Origin: Dokdonella sp.
Lineage (GTDB): Bacteria > Pseudomonadota > Gammaproteobacteria > Xanthomonadales > Rhodanobacteraceae
DNA: 64,000 nt
Reading direction: 5' to 3'
Assembly: GCA_016712865.1 (NCBI GenBank)
Contig: JADJQH010000004.1
Location: forward strand, 226,904-290,903
The notes under the pieces were generated by a model. That model was not told where the DNA came from and ran no database searches. It saw only the letters and a program-made list of their open reading frames with translations. The position numbers were made by a program, and so were the translations under genes. Below are positions 43,712 through 53,732 of the stretch, piece by piece. Position 1 is the first letter of the stretch. Every line of letters starts with the position of its first letter.

Positions 43712-44542
43712 GCCGCCATTCTAGCCAGATGGCGCTGCGTGCATGCGGCCGTTCGCGTTTGCCGCCGTGATGTTGCTGGTCCATCCCTTTCCGCTCATGG
43801 TTCCCTTCGACAGGCGTGTCCTGAGATTCCATGTTGCCCGTCACGCAGCATTGAGCAAAAAATTCCGTTCGTGGTGAGCCTGTCGAACCATGAGCGGAAC
43901 GAAGGCGCCATGCGCTCATGTGTAGATGCGCTCCAGACAGGCAGGATCTGATCAGCGTTGCCTTGATGGTCGACAGAGCGGGTTGACGCGTGGTTCGAGA
44001 CGGCGGTGCTCGACCTCCGGTCTCGACGTCGCCTCCTCACCACGAACGGTCTACTTGGTTCATGGTTCGACGGGCTCACCACGAACGGAACTGACGGGCT
44101 CACCACGAACGGAATTGACGGGCTCACCACGAACGGAACTGACGGGCGCACCATGAACGGATTCAGGGCAATGCTGATCAAGTGGCTACCGTTCGTGGTG
44201 AGCCTGTCGAACCATGAACGGACTCGTGCCGAAATCCGTTCATTTCCCGAGAGGGTCGCAATGATATTTCCCCGAATTGCGCTGCGCTTCATCCATGCTA
44301 CGCCACTGATTGCGGTCGGGGTGCGCTCCCAAGCCCCGTTCGTGGTGAGCGCAGTCGAAGGGTTCAGGACAGGCTCGTTGAAGGACTTGCCACGCACAGA
44401 GCCTGCAGGCAAACCACGAGCGAAGTATCCGATCGGGTGGTTTCTGCGGTAGCACAATATCTGTCATCTGCCTAGCTGTCAGAACTGACAGGTAGTCAAA
44501 ACTGAAAAACATCATTAACGTGCGCGGCTCGCGAGACTGGCA
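43712..44542. repeat. Intergenic family E repeat cluster with 24-bp tandem units
   Basis: About 830 bp with no credible gene. Family E palindromes (CCGTTC-TGGTGAGCCTGTCGAACCATGAACGG type) lie near 43795-43900, 44037-44065, 44190-44222 and 44337-44372. At about 44068-44161 the half-unit GACGGGCTCACCACGAACGG is repeated four times with a 24-bp period. The 3' end (from about 44450) is repeat-free and holds the putative promoter of the RHS gene. Confidence 0.8.
44474..44493. promoter_or_regulatory. lux/las-box-like palindrome upstream of the RHS gene
   Basis: AGCTGTCAGAACTGACAGGT contains a perfect CTGTCAG/CTGACAG dyad with a 2-bp centre. Its layout matches the 20-bp sites bound by LuxR-type quorum-sensing regulators such as the lasB operator (CTGCCAG-TT-CTGGCAG). 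It lies about 130-150 bp before the most likely start codon of the RHS toxin gene. No luxR/luxI gene is in this window, so the regulator is inferred. Confidence 0.45.
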
Positions 44543-47500
44543 TTGTCAGCAATTTGCCGATCCTCCCGGCATGCACATGTTCCGTTGTCCGTCAATTCCG
44601 ACTTTCCCTGGAGTCGTTTCCGTGATGAGTGCAATTCAATTCCAAGTGAGCCCCCCCCCGCGAGGCTCGCTGATCGTCGTTGGAGCCTGATTCAATTCAG
44701 GGCTCTGGTCCTGGTCGCCATGCTTGGCGTTTTGATCGCGCCTTTGGCTCATGCCGGCAAGAACGACGAAGACCTTCCGACAACTCCGATGGAGTCAGTT
44801 CTGGTAACGGCCGACCCGGTACCGGAGCCGTCCCCATTCACTCACGGCGTAGCCACCTCATTCGCGATGGGAGTTCAGCGAAACCCTAACAGTGACCGCC
44901 GCGACTTTCGTGAGAACGACGGTGAAGATGAGGAGGTCACCGACGCAAGCTATTCCGGCCCGTGTCCTGAATCAGCGGACGGCACTGACGGCGCCGCTTC
45001 CAACCCGGCCACCGGCAACCCCATCGTGCTGGCCACAGGCAACAAGGTGGAGACCGAGCTGGATTTCGCGTCCGCTGGTGAAATGCCGCTGACCCTCTCG
45101 CGCACCTACAACCACTACTGGCGATATCGGGGCCTGTTCGGCAAGCACTGGGTGAGCAGCTTTGACTACTCCCTTGTCTGGCTGCCGGGTGAAGGCACTG
45201 TCTACGCGCAGCGTCCGGACGGCCGCCGCATCAAATTCGTCAGGCCACCGCCCGACAAAAATGAGCGCAGCAAGAAATGGTTCGAAGACAAGCCCGATCC
45301 CGTGGCCTATATCCAGAGGGCGCCGCGAATCGGCGGTGGCGCGTCCAACTGGATCCTGTACTCCGAATCCGGATCGGTGGAGACCTACGAAGGCAGCGGC
45401 CGCGCGCTTTCCATCAAGAACGAACACGGCATCGGCTGGACCTACAGCTACGCGGGCAACTACCTGTACCGCATCACGCACACCAATGGACGCTATGTCG
45501 AGTTCACCTGGAGTCAGATACTCGACCAGACCAATCAGCTGCTCACGGTCCGCGCACCGGATGGCAGCGTGTTCAATTACACCTATCTGGCGCACATGTT
45601 CGGAATCAATGATCCGGCATTGAAAGAAAGCATCCGCCCGGCCGCCGCGGGTAACCCGGCTTTGACCATTCGCTATCACTACGACAGCGACCTCCCGGGT
45701 GCCCTGACTGGCAAGAGCTTCAACGGCGTGCGCTATTCCACGTTTACCTACGATACCGAATGCCGGGCCACCTCAAGCGAGCATGCCGGCGGAGTCGAGC
45801 ACTACGGTTACGCCTATACCGTCACTGTGCCCGGGCCGGGGCCCACCAATCCGCCACCGGACCCGCCGCCACCGGGAGCAAGCTGCGATCCCGCGACGCA
45901 CGTGTGCGTGCCGCCGCAGGCGGTGGACGGTGCGGCGATCTCCCCTGAAATCGCATTGAACGCTCTGCGCGCCGCCGAGGAAGACGCCATCATCGACGGC
46001 ATCCGCGTGGCACAAGGTTCGACCGAAGAAACCAACCCGCTCGGCATGGTGACCACCTACACCTTCGTCGATGGCCAACTCACCGACGTCGCGGGCATTG
46101 GCACGGCCAATTGCGCGGCGCGTTCGCGTTCTCGCCGCTACGACCTCAACGGCAACGAGGACTACACGGACGACTTCGACGGCAACCGCACCAACTACAC
46201 GATCAACGGTTCCGGTCAAACCAGCCAGATCATCACGGGCCAGGGCAGCGCCACGCCGGTCACCAGCCAATACCTTTGGGATGGCGCGTCCAGTCGCGTT
46301 TCCAGGGTCACGGTGCTGGGCGACAGCGAAACCAGCTACGCTTATTGGACTGACTACCGCCTGAAATCGATCACGGTCAAGAACCTGTCGGCCAACGGCG
46401 TTGCCAATCAGACCCATGCGTGGACCTACACCTACACCAAGTACCCCAATGGCCTTGTCCAGCAGATGGTTGCCAAGGGTCCGGACAACGTGGCGGTTAC
46501 CTACAACTACAACACCCTGGGTGACCTCACCAGCGTGAGCAATGCGCTCGGCCATACCACCAGCTATTCCAACTACAACGACTTGGGCCAACCGGGGCGT
46601 GTGACCGGCCCGAATGGGGACATCGTCGACTATGCCTACTACCCCGGTGGTGAGCTCAAGTCGGCAACCACTTACGTCAACGGCGCGGCAACCACCAGCT
46701 ACACCTACCTCAATGGTTTGCTGAACACTACTACCTCGGGCGATGGCATCGTCACCACCTTCGAATACGACGATGCGCGACGCCTGGAAAGTGTCTCCCG
46801 ACCCGAGCTGAACGGTACGGCCAAGCAGGAGTTCGGCTACAACAACAACAGCAACCAGACCTCGGTCAAGACATACCGCGACGCCACCCTGCGTTTCAGT
46901 GCCTTTACCGATTACGATGAACTCGGTCGGCCCATCAAGCGCTATGGCAACAACAATCAGAACGTCCGCTACGCCTACACTGCAGGGGGAAACCTCGACT
47001 ACACGCTGGATTCGCAAAGCAAGAAAACCGACTACAGCTACGACGCTCTGGGTCGGGTGACCTCGGTCACCGATCCGTTGCTGGGCGTGACCGCGTATCA
47101 ATACGATGCTGCCGACCGCGTGATTCAGGTCACCGACCCGCGCAATCTGGCCACCGTTTACACGTACGACGGCTTTGGCCAGCTCTGGTCGCAGTCCAGC
47201 CCGGATACCGGCACCACGATCTTCAGCTACCTCTCCAATGGTCGCCTGAACACCATGACGCGCGCCGATAGCGCGGTGACAAGCTATGGGTATGACAGCC
47301 TGGGCCGGGTTTCCAGTGTTTCTGCCGGTGGCGAAATGCAAACGTTCACGTACGACGCCTGCAGCAATGGCAAGGGCCGCCTGTGCATGGTCACCGACGA
47401 TTCGGGTAGCTCGAGTTACCAGTACACCGACTACGGACAGACAAGCCAGATCCACGTGGACTTCAACACCAAGCTGGGCGGTTTTCTCGGCACGGGAACC

Positions 47501-49024
47501 ATGAACTACGAGTACGACAAGATGGGGCGACTGACCGGCATTCATGGCAACGGCGCACCCACCGAACTGGTCTACAGCTACAGCTCCGGCCAACTCTCCG
47601 GGGTCAGCTTCACCAGTGGCAGCGGCACGCAACCCCTGGCCAGCGCGTTCAGCTATGAGCCGATGGGCCCGGTTACCGGCTACACCTACGGCAACGGCCT
47701 CAAGCGCGTCATCAGCTACGATTCGGATGGTCGCCGCACCAGTACCCAGGTCAAGAACGGCGCCGCGTTCGTGCAAAACCTGGGGTATGGTTGGAACAGC
47801 AACAACCTGATGACCTCGCTCACCGATGCCCTGTATCCCAGCCAGACCCAGAACTACGGTTACGATGACCTGGGTCGCTTGACCAGTGCCACCTCATCTT
47901 CCGGCAACCGCAGTTTCAGCTACGATGCCACCGGCAATCGATTGACCCACAAACTCAACAACGTGACCACGAACTACGCCACCGCCATCGGCAGCAACCG
48001 CCTCATGAGCTTGAGCGGTGGCAACACGCGCAGCTACCAATACACGGCCAATGGCAATGTCAGCAGCTATTCCGGTGCCGGTGCCGCCAGCTTCACCTAC
48101 GATCCCTTCAACCGCCTGAAGTACGCGACCAGCGCGGGCCACACCGCGGCCTATCAGGTCAACGCCCTCGGCCAGCGCAAGGTCAAGTTCATCGATGGCG
48201 TACCGGTGTCGCTGTACACCCACGATCCGGCCGGCAATGTGCTGCTGGAATATGAAACCGGCACCGTCAACAACTGGACCTGGACCATCCGCCTGTTCGG
48301 TGAACCGCTGGTGCTGCGCAGAAGCAACCAGAACTATTTCATCCACACCGATCACCTGGGCCGCCCGGAACTGATGAGCAATGCATCCAAAGCCATCGTC
48401 TGGCGGGCGAACAACTACGCGTTCGACCGCAGCGTGGCCTATGACAGCATTGGCGGCATGAAATCCGGCTACCCCGGCCAATCGAAAGACGACGAAACCG
48501 GCCTGTGGCACAACTACATGCGCGACTACGATGGGCTGACTGGGCGATACATCCAATCCGACCCGATCGGCTTGCAGGGTGGGTTGAACACGTATGCCTA
48601 TGTGGGCGGGAATCCGGTTAGCAACATTGATCCGTTGGGATTGCGTGCGTTGACGGAATGCGAGCAATCACTGCTTGAGCCTTACATTCCGAAGGAAGAT
48701 CTCGACAACGCGGATATTCACGATGGAAGTGTCCCGTGGTACACGCCCGACGACATGGCTGGGATTACCCGAGGGAACAATATCTATTTCAGGCCCGGCG
48801 TGTATGCACAAGGAACCGCTGCGGGTACTGCGCTACTGGGTCACGAGCTTGTGCATGTTGGGCAATACCGAAATGGTATGAATTGGATCAAATACCTTTG
48901 GTCAGTCCGCGGAGGGTACTCCAGAGACAGCAAATATGAGAAGCCTGCGTATGATCTAGAAGATCAGGTGTTGGGCGATCTCAACCGTGCTGGGACAGAT
49001 TGCACGTGCGGACAAGGACAATGA
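44543..49024 (+). CDS. RHS-repeat polymorphic toxin with Sec signal and HExxH C-terminal tip
   Basis: About 1490 aa. A signal-like hydrophobic segment ([19 protein letters not shown]) precedes a DUF6531-like start ([20 protein letters not shown], then [10 protein letters not shown]), many YD/RHS repeats ([20 protein letters not shown] and others) and the RHS core ending [11 protein letters not shown] ... [20 protein letters not shown] and DPLGL. The ~128-residue tip after DPLGL contains [12 protein letters not shown], a zinc-peptidase-like HExxH, and a possible third ligand in [10 protein letters not shown]. In this frame the first start is a TTG at 44543; the better start (GTG 44622/ATG 44625 with GGAG) is out of frame because of a C9 tract at 44651-44659. 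The immunity-like gene overlaps the stop. Confidence 0.88.
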   Translation: MSAICRSSRHAHVPLSVNSDFPWSRFRDECNSIPSEPPPARLADRRWSLIQFRALVLVAMLGVLIAPLAHAGKNDEDLPTTPMESVLVTADPVPEPSPFTHGVATSFAMGVQRNPNSDRRDFRENDGEDEEVTDASYSGPCPESADGTDGAASNPATGNPIVLATGNKVETELDFASAGEMPLTLSRTYNHYWRYRGLFGKHWVSSFDYSLVWLPGEGTVYAQRPDGRRIKFVRPPPDKNERSKKWFEDKPDPVAYIQRAPRIGGGASNWILYSESGSVETYEGSGRALSIKNEHGIGWTYSYAGNYLYRITHTNGRYVEFTWSQILDQTNQLLTVRAPDGSVFNYTYLAHMFGINDPALKESIRPAAAGNPALTIRYHYDSDLPGALTGKSFNGVRYSTFTYDTECRATSSEHAGGVEHYGYAYTVTVPGPGPTNPPPDPPPPGASCDPATHVCVPPQAVDGAAISPEIALNALRAAEEDAIIDGIRVAQGSTEETNPLGMVTTYTFVDGQLTDVAGIGTANCAARSRSRRYDLNGNEDYTDDFDGNRTNYTINGSGQTSQIITGQGSATPVTSQYLWDGASSRVSRVTVLGDSETSYAYWTDYRLKSITVKNLSANGVANQTHAWTYTYTKYPNGLVQQMVAKGPDNVAVTYNYNTLGDLTSVSNALGHTTSYSNYNDLGQPGRVTGPNGDIVDYAYYPGGELKSATTYVNGAATTSYTYLNGLLNTTTSGDGIVTTFEYDDARRLESVSRPELNGTAKQEFGYNNNSNQTSVKTYRDATLRFSAFTDYDELGRPIKRYGNNNQNVRYAYTAGGNLDYTLDSQSKKTDYSYDALGRVTSVTDPLLGVTAYQYDAADRVIQVTDPRNLATVYTYDGFGQLWSQSSPDTGTTIFSYLSNGRLNTMTRADSAVTSYGYDSLGRVSSVSAGGEMQTFTYDACSNGKGRLCMVTDDSGSSSYQYTDYGQTSQIHVDFNTKLGGFLGTGTMNYEYDKMGRLTGIHGNGAPTELVYSYSSGQLSGVSFTSGSGTQPLASAFSYEPMGPVTGYTYGNGLKRVISYDSDGRRTSTQVKNGAAFVQNLGYGWNSNNLMTSLTDALYPSQTQNYGYDDLGRLTSATSSSGNRSFSYDATGNRLTHKLNNVTTNYATAIGSNRLMSLSGGNTRSYQYTANGNVSSYSGAGAASFTYDPFNRLKYATSAGHTAAYQVNALGQRKVKFIDGVPVSLYTHDPAGNVLLEYETGTVNNWTWTIRLFGEPLVLRRSNQNYFIHTDHLGRPELMSNASKAIVWRANNYAFDRSVAYDSIGGMKSGYPGQSKDDETGLWHNYMRDYDGLTGRYIQSDPIGLQGGLNTYAYVGGNPVSNIDPLGLRALTECEQSLLEPYIPKEDLDNADIHDGSVPWYTPDDMAGITRGNNIYFRPGVYAQGTAAGTALLGHELVHVGQYRNGMNWIKYLWSVRGGYSRDSKYEKPAYDLEDQVLGDLNRAGTDCTCGQGQ
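44651..44659 (+). other. C9 homopolymer between the best RHS start codon and its signal peptide
   Basis: Nine C residues follow GTGAG. With C9, translation from GTG 44622/ATG 44625 (GGAG eight bases before the GTG) stops after about 24 codons. With C10 (or C7) it runs into the RHS frame as [20 protein letters not shown] followed by the signal sequence. Either a phase-variable switch or a miscounted homopolymer. Confidence 0.6.
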
Positions 49025-49518
49025 ATGCCCGCAGCCTTTTCTTGTTGTTAATCTCCTTCTTGGCGGGGTGTGCCAGTTCGCGCATAGAAGGTGTCGATGT
49101 ATCTGCCGCGCGGGCGTTCTACAAGCAGCCCACTGCACAACAGTTGAAGACCTTTCGTCAGAACACCGTAAGCGATCAGCTCAATTTATATTTCTTTGGC
49201 AACCAAGTTCGCCATCCGCCGGCGATCTACCTTGCACGCTGCTTTGCGCTCAATGGCAAGTCTGCTGTAGTACTTCTCCGTTCAAAGTTGGTTGAGGCCA
49301 GCGGCGATCTTACAGTGCGCGATATAACCATGCTTTTTGCAACAATCGACGCAATGGGGACATATGACGTTGCAGGAGACGTGCAACTGATGCGTGCCCT
49401 TAGTGCTCGAGTTGCCAAGATGCAGGATGAGGGTTGGCGTGACACAGCCGAGAAGAAAATTGCCAGCATTGGCCATGAAAGAAACGAGCGTTATGGCAAC
49501 GCACCTGAGTGTAGTTAA
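49021..49518 (+). CDS. Putative immunity lipoprotein of the full-length RHS toxin
   Basis: 165 aa, ATG overlapping the RHS stop codon (ATGA). The N-terminus [20 protein letters not shown] is a lipoprotein signal with lipobox LAGC. The rest is helical and without known domain ([40 protein letters not shown]). Position and overlap directly after a toxin tip are typical of cognate immunity genes; a lipoprotein would protect on the periplasmic side. Function inferred from context only. Confidence 0.72.
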   Translation: MNARSLFLLLISFLAGCASSRIEGVDVSAARAFYKQPTAQQLKTFRQNTVSDQLNLYFFGNQVRHPPAIYLARCFALNGKSAVVLLRSKLVEASGDLTVRDITMLFATIDAMGTYDVAGDVQLMRALSARVAKMQDEGWRDTAEKKIASIGHERNERYGNAPECS

Positions 49519-49748
49519 CGGAACGGTGTTGGGTCAGGTTCACTTACTGCAATACGATCATTGGCGATCATTGGGGTCAGAGTCATTGATCCCGATTCCG
49601 TGTTTCCCAGCCAGTCGCAAAGCTACGGTTACGATGACTGGATCATTGGGGTCAGAGTCATTGATCCCGGATCATTGGGGTCAGGATCATTGGGGTCAGA
49701 GTCATTGATTCCCGGATCATTGGGGTCAGAGTCATTGATCCCGATTCC
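49519..49748. repeat. Junction repeat cluster between RHS cassettes
   Basis: At least four copies of ATTGGGGTCAGAGTCATTGA (near 49565, 49645, 49695, 49725), some flanked by GGATC/GATCC, interleaved with short pieces of RHS core (CCAGTCGCAAAGCTACGGTT). The same unit occurs at the other cassette junctions, 52160 and 53870. No gene of its own. Confidence 0.85.
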
Positions 49749-50987
49749 GTGTTTCCCAGCCAGTCGCAAAGCTACGTCTACGATGACCTGGGCCGCCTGA
49801 CCAGTGCCACCTCATCCTCGGGGAACCGCGGGTTTACCTATGACGCGACGGGCAACCGCAAGACGCATACACTGGGCGGCGTGACCACGACCTACGCCAC
49901 CGCCATCGGCAGCAACCGCTTGAACACCTTGAGCGGCGGCAACACGCGTGGTTACCAGTACACGCTCAATGGCAATGTCAGCAGCTATTCCGGTGCCGGT
50001 GCCGCCAGCTTCACTTACGATCCCTTCAACCGCCTCAAGTACGCCACCAGCGCGGGTCATACCGCGGCCTATCAGGTCAACGCCCTCGGCCAGCGCAAGG
50101 TCAAGTTCATCGATGGCGTACCGGTGTCGCTGTACACCCACGATCCGGCCGGCAATGTGCTGCTGGAATATGAAGCCGGCACCGTCAACAACTGGACCTG
50201 GACCATCCGCCTGTTTGGTGAACCGCTGGTGCTGCGCCGGAGCAACCAGAACTATTACATCCACACCGATCACCTGGGCCGCCCGGAACTGATGACCAAT
50301 GCCTCAAAGGCCATCGTCTGGCGCGCGAACAACTACGCGTTCGATCGCAGCGTGGCCTATGACAGCATTGGCGGCATGAAATCCGGCTACCCCGGCCAAT
50401 CAAAGGACAACGAAACCGGCCTGTGGCACAACACCATGCGCGACTATGACGGCCTCACCGGACGCTACATCCAGAGTGACCCGATTGGCTTGCAGGGCGG
50501 GTTGAACACCTATGCCTATGTGGGCGGGAATCCGGTGAGAAATTCAGATCCCTCTGGACTCACTCCTCAAGCAGCGGGTGTGGGTGTAGGCAGTTGCGTA
50601 ATCGGACTAGCATCGGGTTACATGGCAGTTGATGGCGTAAAGGCTGCAGTCCAGGATTTCAATGAGCTGCAAGATGCGCGCAATGAAAACAGTGAAGGAC
50701 CCAACTGCCCTCGTGAAGACGGCATTGAAACATCCACTTCCAACGAAAACCCCACCCAACCCCTACTGGATGGAGTTGGCAAAGTCACCGATGGATTCTC
50801 AGCTTTTGCAAACCAAGGCGCCTCTTTGGCACGAATTGCAGCCTTCGGAGGGCTTTCCGTCACGTTGGGTGCATTGCCTTGCTCGGTGATCGGAGGTGGA
50901 GCCGCAGGTTTGTTTGGCAATGGCGGCGCAACACGTGCGTTGGATACCTGGATGGGAGATGCGGCCGCGTGGCTTGGGAGCCATTGA
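49749..50987 (+). CDS. Orphan RHS 3' cassette 2 with hydrophobic C-terminal tip
   Basis: 412 codons open, no signal peptide and no 5' RHS region. From [20 protein letters not shown] to the [20 protein letters not shown] motif it is nearly identical to residues ~1095-1360 of the full-length RHS protein. After DPSGL the tip is unrelated: Gly/Ala-rich hydrophobic segments (AAGVGVGSCVIGLASGYMAV; AAFGGLSVTLGALPCSVIGG) around an acidic Asn/Pro-rich part, ending TWMGDAAAWLGSH. Family not recognised; it might be a membrane-active toxin. Probably silent unless recombined into the full-length gene. The listed start (GTG 49749) is only the first in-frame codon. Confidence 0.8.
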   Translation: MFPSQSQSYVYDDLGRLTSATSSSGNRGFTYDATGNRKTHTLGGVTTTYATAIGSNRLNTLSGGNTRGYQYTLNGNVSSYSGAGAASFTYDPFNRLKYATSAGHTAAYQVNALGQRKVKFIDGVPVSLYTHDPAGNVLLEYEAGTVNNWTWTIRLFGEPLVLRRSNQNYYIHTDHLGRPELMTNASKAIVWRANNYAFDRSVAYDSIGGMKSGYPGQSKDNETGLWHNTMRDYDGLTGRYIQSDPIGLQGGLNTYAYVGGNPVRNSDPSGLTPQAAGVGVGSCVIGLASGYMAVDGVKAAVQDFNELQDARNENSEGPNCPREDGIETSTSNENPTQPLLDGVGKVTDGFSAFANQGASLARIAAFGGLSVTLGALPCSVIGGGAAGLFGNGGATRALDTWMGDAAAWLGSH

Positions 50988-51355
50988 TGAACATTTTCAA
51001 ATCAGTGTGGGTCAATCTGTGCTCGGCCGTCGGACTCATCATTCTCATCAGTTTTCCAATCTCAGAGTTGTTTGGCACTTTCATTGTTGCCTTGGCCGGA
51101 GACGCGCGCCTAGCACAAGCCCCTTGGATTGATGTTGTTGGTCGCGCCTTCGGAGTCTCCATACTCGTTCTGCTCGGGATTGGGGCGGTCTTGGTTCCCT
51201 TGGAGTTGCTCAACTACGGCCGCTTTTATGAAAAGAATATGGATGACACCAAGTACTGGAGAGGTGTGACACGCCAGTTCCTGCTGATCGCGATCAGCGT
51301 ATTTTCCGTTGCGTCTATCATTTTGTTCTGTGTGATCTTTTCTCGGTTTACGTGA
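50987..51355 (+). CDS. Putative membrane immunity protein of cassette 2
   Basis: 122 aa, ATG overlapping the cassette 2 stop by one base (TGATG). Three hydrophobic segments (CSAVGLIILISFPISELFGT, AFGVSILVLLGIGAVLVPLE and FLLIAISVFSVASIILFCVI) indicate a small integral membrane protein. No known family. As the gene directly after a toxin tip it is most likely the immunity protein, and its membrane topology fits a tip acting in the membrane. Confidence 0.7.
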   Translation: MNIFKSVWVNLCSAVGLIILISFPISELFGTFIVALAGDARLAQAPWIDVVGRAFGVSILVLLGIGAVLVPLELLNYGRFYEKNMDDTKYWRGVTRQFLLIAISVFSVASIILFCVIFSRFT

Positions 51356-51370
51356 ACATCCGCGATGTAA

Positions 51371-51600
51371 ACGACCTCATCCTCGGGGAACCGCGCGTTC
51401 ACCTACGACGCCACCGGCAATCGACTGACGCACACGCTCAACAACGTGACCACGAACTACGCCATGCGCCGGCCATGATTTCCGCGCAAGACACAGTCGC
51501 ATGCATGATTCAGCGCAAGTCGCCCCGCCAGCGGCGGGCAACGTGCTGCTCGAATACGAAACCGGCACCGTCAACAAACTGACCCTGCGCGGCACGCGAG
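51371..51600 (+). pseudogene. RHS core remnant within duplicated segment A
   Basis: Starts at TCATCCTCGGGGAACCGCGC and encodes [20 protein letters not shown] out of context, then after a deletion a second scrap [13 protein letters not shown] in another frame. Nearly identical sequence recurs at 53954-54184. It is the leftover 3' end of an older RHS gene abutting the ubiM region. Confidence 0.8.
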
Positions 51601-51628
51601 GCTGGCAGAAAACGGATGCCCGCGTGAT

Positions 51629-52159
51629 TCAGGTGTGCGGGCGTCCGGATCCGATGCGCGGCCGCAAGACATTGAGTGCCACGCGCAGGTGGCGTGCGAT
51701 GGAGGCCGGGCGCGGCCCGTCGTCAACGAGGTTGGCTGCCAGGGCGCGGCGCAGTGCCGGTACGCGTGAGCCGGCGGACATGACCATGCGGCGCAATGAA
51801 CGCAAGAATGCGTGTGGACCGGTGAACACGCCAAGCAGCAACTGGGTGCCGGCAAACATCGGCGCACTGCTCATACGATGGCGGCGCTGGTAGCGTGCCA
51901 GCAGTGCCGCATCGCCGGGATCGCCGTGCCGTCGCCATCCATCGCCGGCGGCCTGGGCCAGGTGTTCGACGCTGGCAAGCCCGAGATTGAAGCCATGCGC
52001 GGTCACCGGATGCATGCCGACCGCGGCATCACCGGCGAGCGCAAAGCGTGGCCCGACGAAGCGCCGCGACCAGGTCGCGACCAGCGGATAGCGGTGGATG
52101 GTGCTGGCCAGCGACATGCTGCCCAGCCGACCTTCGTAATGCGTCGTCACTTCGCGCGA
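51629..52159 (-). pseudogene. ubiM: Truncated 3' copy of ubiM (duplicated segment A)
   Basis: Encodes only the C-terminal ~175 residues of the monooxygenase at 54214-55470 ([20 protein letters not shown] to RIGSGRPHT), with about three amino-acid differences (S/P, M/V, I/L). It breaks off at 52159, where the junction repeat ATTGGGGTCAGAGTCATTGA begins. It lacks the FAD-binding N-terminus and cannot be functional. Confidence 0.9.
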
Positions 52160-52191
52160 TCATTGGGGTCAGAGTCATTGATCCCGATTCC

Positions 52192-53370
52192 GTGTTTCCC
52201 AGCCAGTCGCAAAGCTACGGTTACGATGACTTGGGCCGCTTGACCAGTGCCACCTCATCCTCGGGCAACCGCGGGTTTACCTATGACGCGACGGGCAACC
52301 GCAAGACGCATACACTGGGCGGCGTGACCACGACCTACGCCACCGCCATCGGCAGCAACCGCTTGAACACCTTGAGCGGCGGCAACACGCGTGGTTACCA
52401 GTACACGCTCAATGGCAATGTCAGCAGCTATTCCGGTGCCGGTGCCTCCAGCTTCACTTACGATCCCTTCAACCGCCTGAAGTACGCCACCAGCGCGGGT
52501 CATACCGCGGCCTATCAGGTCAACGCCCTCGGCCAGCGCAAGGTCAAGTTCATCGATGGCGTACCGGTGTCGCTGTACACCCACGATCCGGCCGGCAATG
52601 TGCTGCTGGAATATGAAGCCGGCACCGTCAACAACTGGACCTGGACCATCCGCCTGTTTGGTGAACCGCTGGTGCTGCGCCGGAGCAACCAGAACTATTA
52701 CATCCACACCGATCACCTGGGCCGCCCGGAACTGATGACCAATGCCTCAAAGGCCATCGTCTGGCGCGCGAACAACTACGCGTTCGATCGCAGCGTGGCC
52801 TATGACGCCGTTGGCGGCATGAAATCCGGCTACCCCGGCCAATCGAAAGACGACGAAACCGGCCTGTGGCACAACCTCATGCGCGACTACGACGGACTGA
52901 CCGGGCGATACATCCAATCCGACCCGATTGGCTTGCAGGGTGGGTTGAACACGTATGGGTATGTCGGGGGGAATCCGGTTAGCAACATCGATCCGTTGGG
53001 GTTGGCACCTGCGTCAGGTGCGATGGCTGACTGCTTGTCGCAGATATTCGGTCAGTCTGTTTCTGGCGTGAATGTCAGGAATAAGACTGTCGTCAATAAC
53101 GATTTCGTGACGACGCGGAGAAACTCAATCCGTCTCCCTCGCAGCTTGTCGGTAGATGAGTTTTTTGCCGATCACAGCTTGGTTTTGCATGAGTACTATC
53201 ATGTGCTGCAACAATGGAATACAGGAGAGTTATCGCGCGGGGCTTATGCGGCAGAATTCATGCGAAATGGATCAGGCGAAGGAAATCGTTTCGAGGATCC
53301 CGCAAATGAGTTTGCCAAGAGCCATGCCGAGGCGCTCAAGAAATGCCTTGAGGAGGGATGCGACAAATGA
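52192..53370 (+). CDS. Orphan RHS 3' cassette 3 with HExxH tip
   Basis: About 392 aa from GTG 52192. The RHS core ([20 protein letters not shown] to [20 protein letters not shown]) is almost identical to cassette 2. The tip after DPLGL (~120 aa) has [20 protein letters not shown], an HExxH zincin-like motif, and [20 protein letters not shown], where Glu could be the third ligand. Overall sequence differs from the tip of the full-length protein although both show HExxH. No signal peptide or 5' RHS part, so it is a silent cassette or is expressed only after recombination. Confidence 0.82.
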   Translation: MFPSQSQSYGYDDLGRLTSATSSSGNRGFTYDATGNRKTHTLGGVTTTYATAIGSNRLNTLSGGNTRGYQYTLNGNVSSYSGAGASSFTYDPFNRLKYATSAGHTAAYQVNALGQRKVKFIDGVPVSLYTHDPAGNVLLEYEAGTVNNWTWTIRLFGEPLVLRRSNQNYYIHTDHLGRPELMTNASKAIVWRANNYAFDRSVAYDAVGGMKSGYPGQSKDDETGLWHNLMRDYDGLTGRYIQSDPIGLQGGLNTYGYVGGNPVSNIDPLGLAPASGAMADCLSQIFGQSVSGVNVRNKTVVNNDFVTTRRNSIRLPRSLSVDEFFADHSLVLHEYYHVLQQWNTGELSRGAYAAEFMRNGSGEGNRFEDPANEFAKSHAEALKKCLEEGCDK

Positions 53371-53732
53371 AAACTATGTTGCCAATTCTCTTGGGAACAT
53401 TGATGACTGCTGGGTGCACCGCTTTCGGCGGTGACCTGATTGTTCGGGTATCGGGATCAGTGCCAATATCAGGGTTGACGGAGAAGTCGGAAGACCAATG
53501 CGAGCTTGGAATGGTCTCCGCAGAGACTGGCGAGCAGTCGTCAACCCGGGATATACATCCTGATTTTTCTACAACCATGATGGTGGTTGCTGGCCCGAAA
53601 CCGAAGCTCTACTACTTTGTTGCTGCATGCGGTGACGGTCGCGAGTTTCGCTCAGATAAGGTTGCCGTCAGTAGTCGCAATTCGTACAGCAGGAATTTTT
53701 ATTTGGGAACGCTTGTCGAGCACGTTCCGTAA
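53367..53732 (+). CDS. Putative immunity lipoprotein of cassette 3
   Basis: 121 aa, ATG overlapping the cassette 3 stop (ATGA). Signal peptide with lipobox: [20 protein letters not shown]. The mature part is a probable beta-sandwich ([40 protein letters not shown]). No family recognised. Like the gene after the full-length RHS it is a lipoprotein next to an HExxH tip, supporting a periplasmic site of action. Confidence 0.7.
   Translation: MKTMLPILLGTLMTAGCTAFGGDLIVRVSGSVPISGLTEKSEDQCELGMVSAETGEQSSTRDIHPDFSTTMMVVAGPKPKLYYFVAACGDGREFRSDKVAVSSRNSYSRNFYLGTLVEHVP

Noticed and set aside
44068-44161. Short tandem direct repeats as a CRISPR or iteron set
   Set aside because: The 24-bp units have no unique spacers and are half-units of the family E palindrome found scattered in the window.
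45773-47776. 667-codon minus-strand frame inside the RHS gene
   Set aside because: Low-complexity Val/Gly/Ala-rich translation opposite a clear RHS protein; no motifs.
48640-49024. The HExxH tip as proof of a characterised protease family
   Set aside because: Only the motif and a possible acidic third ligand are visible; I could not assign it to a named family, so it is reported as zincin-like only.
51629-52159. A second monooxygenase gene
   Set aside because: It is only the 3' third of ubiM within a direct duplication, with no start, Shine-Dalgarno or FAD motif.
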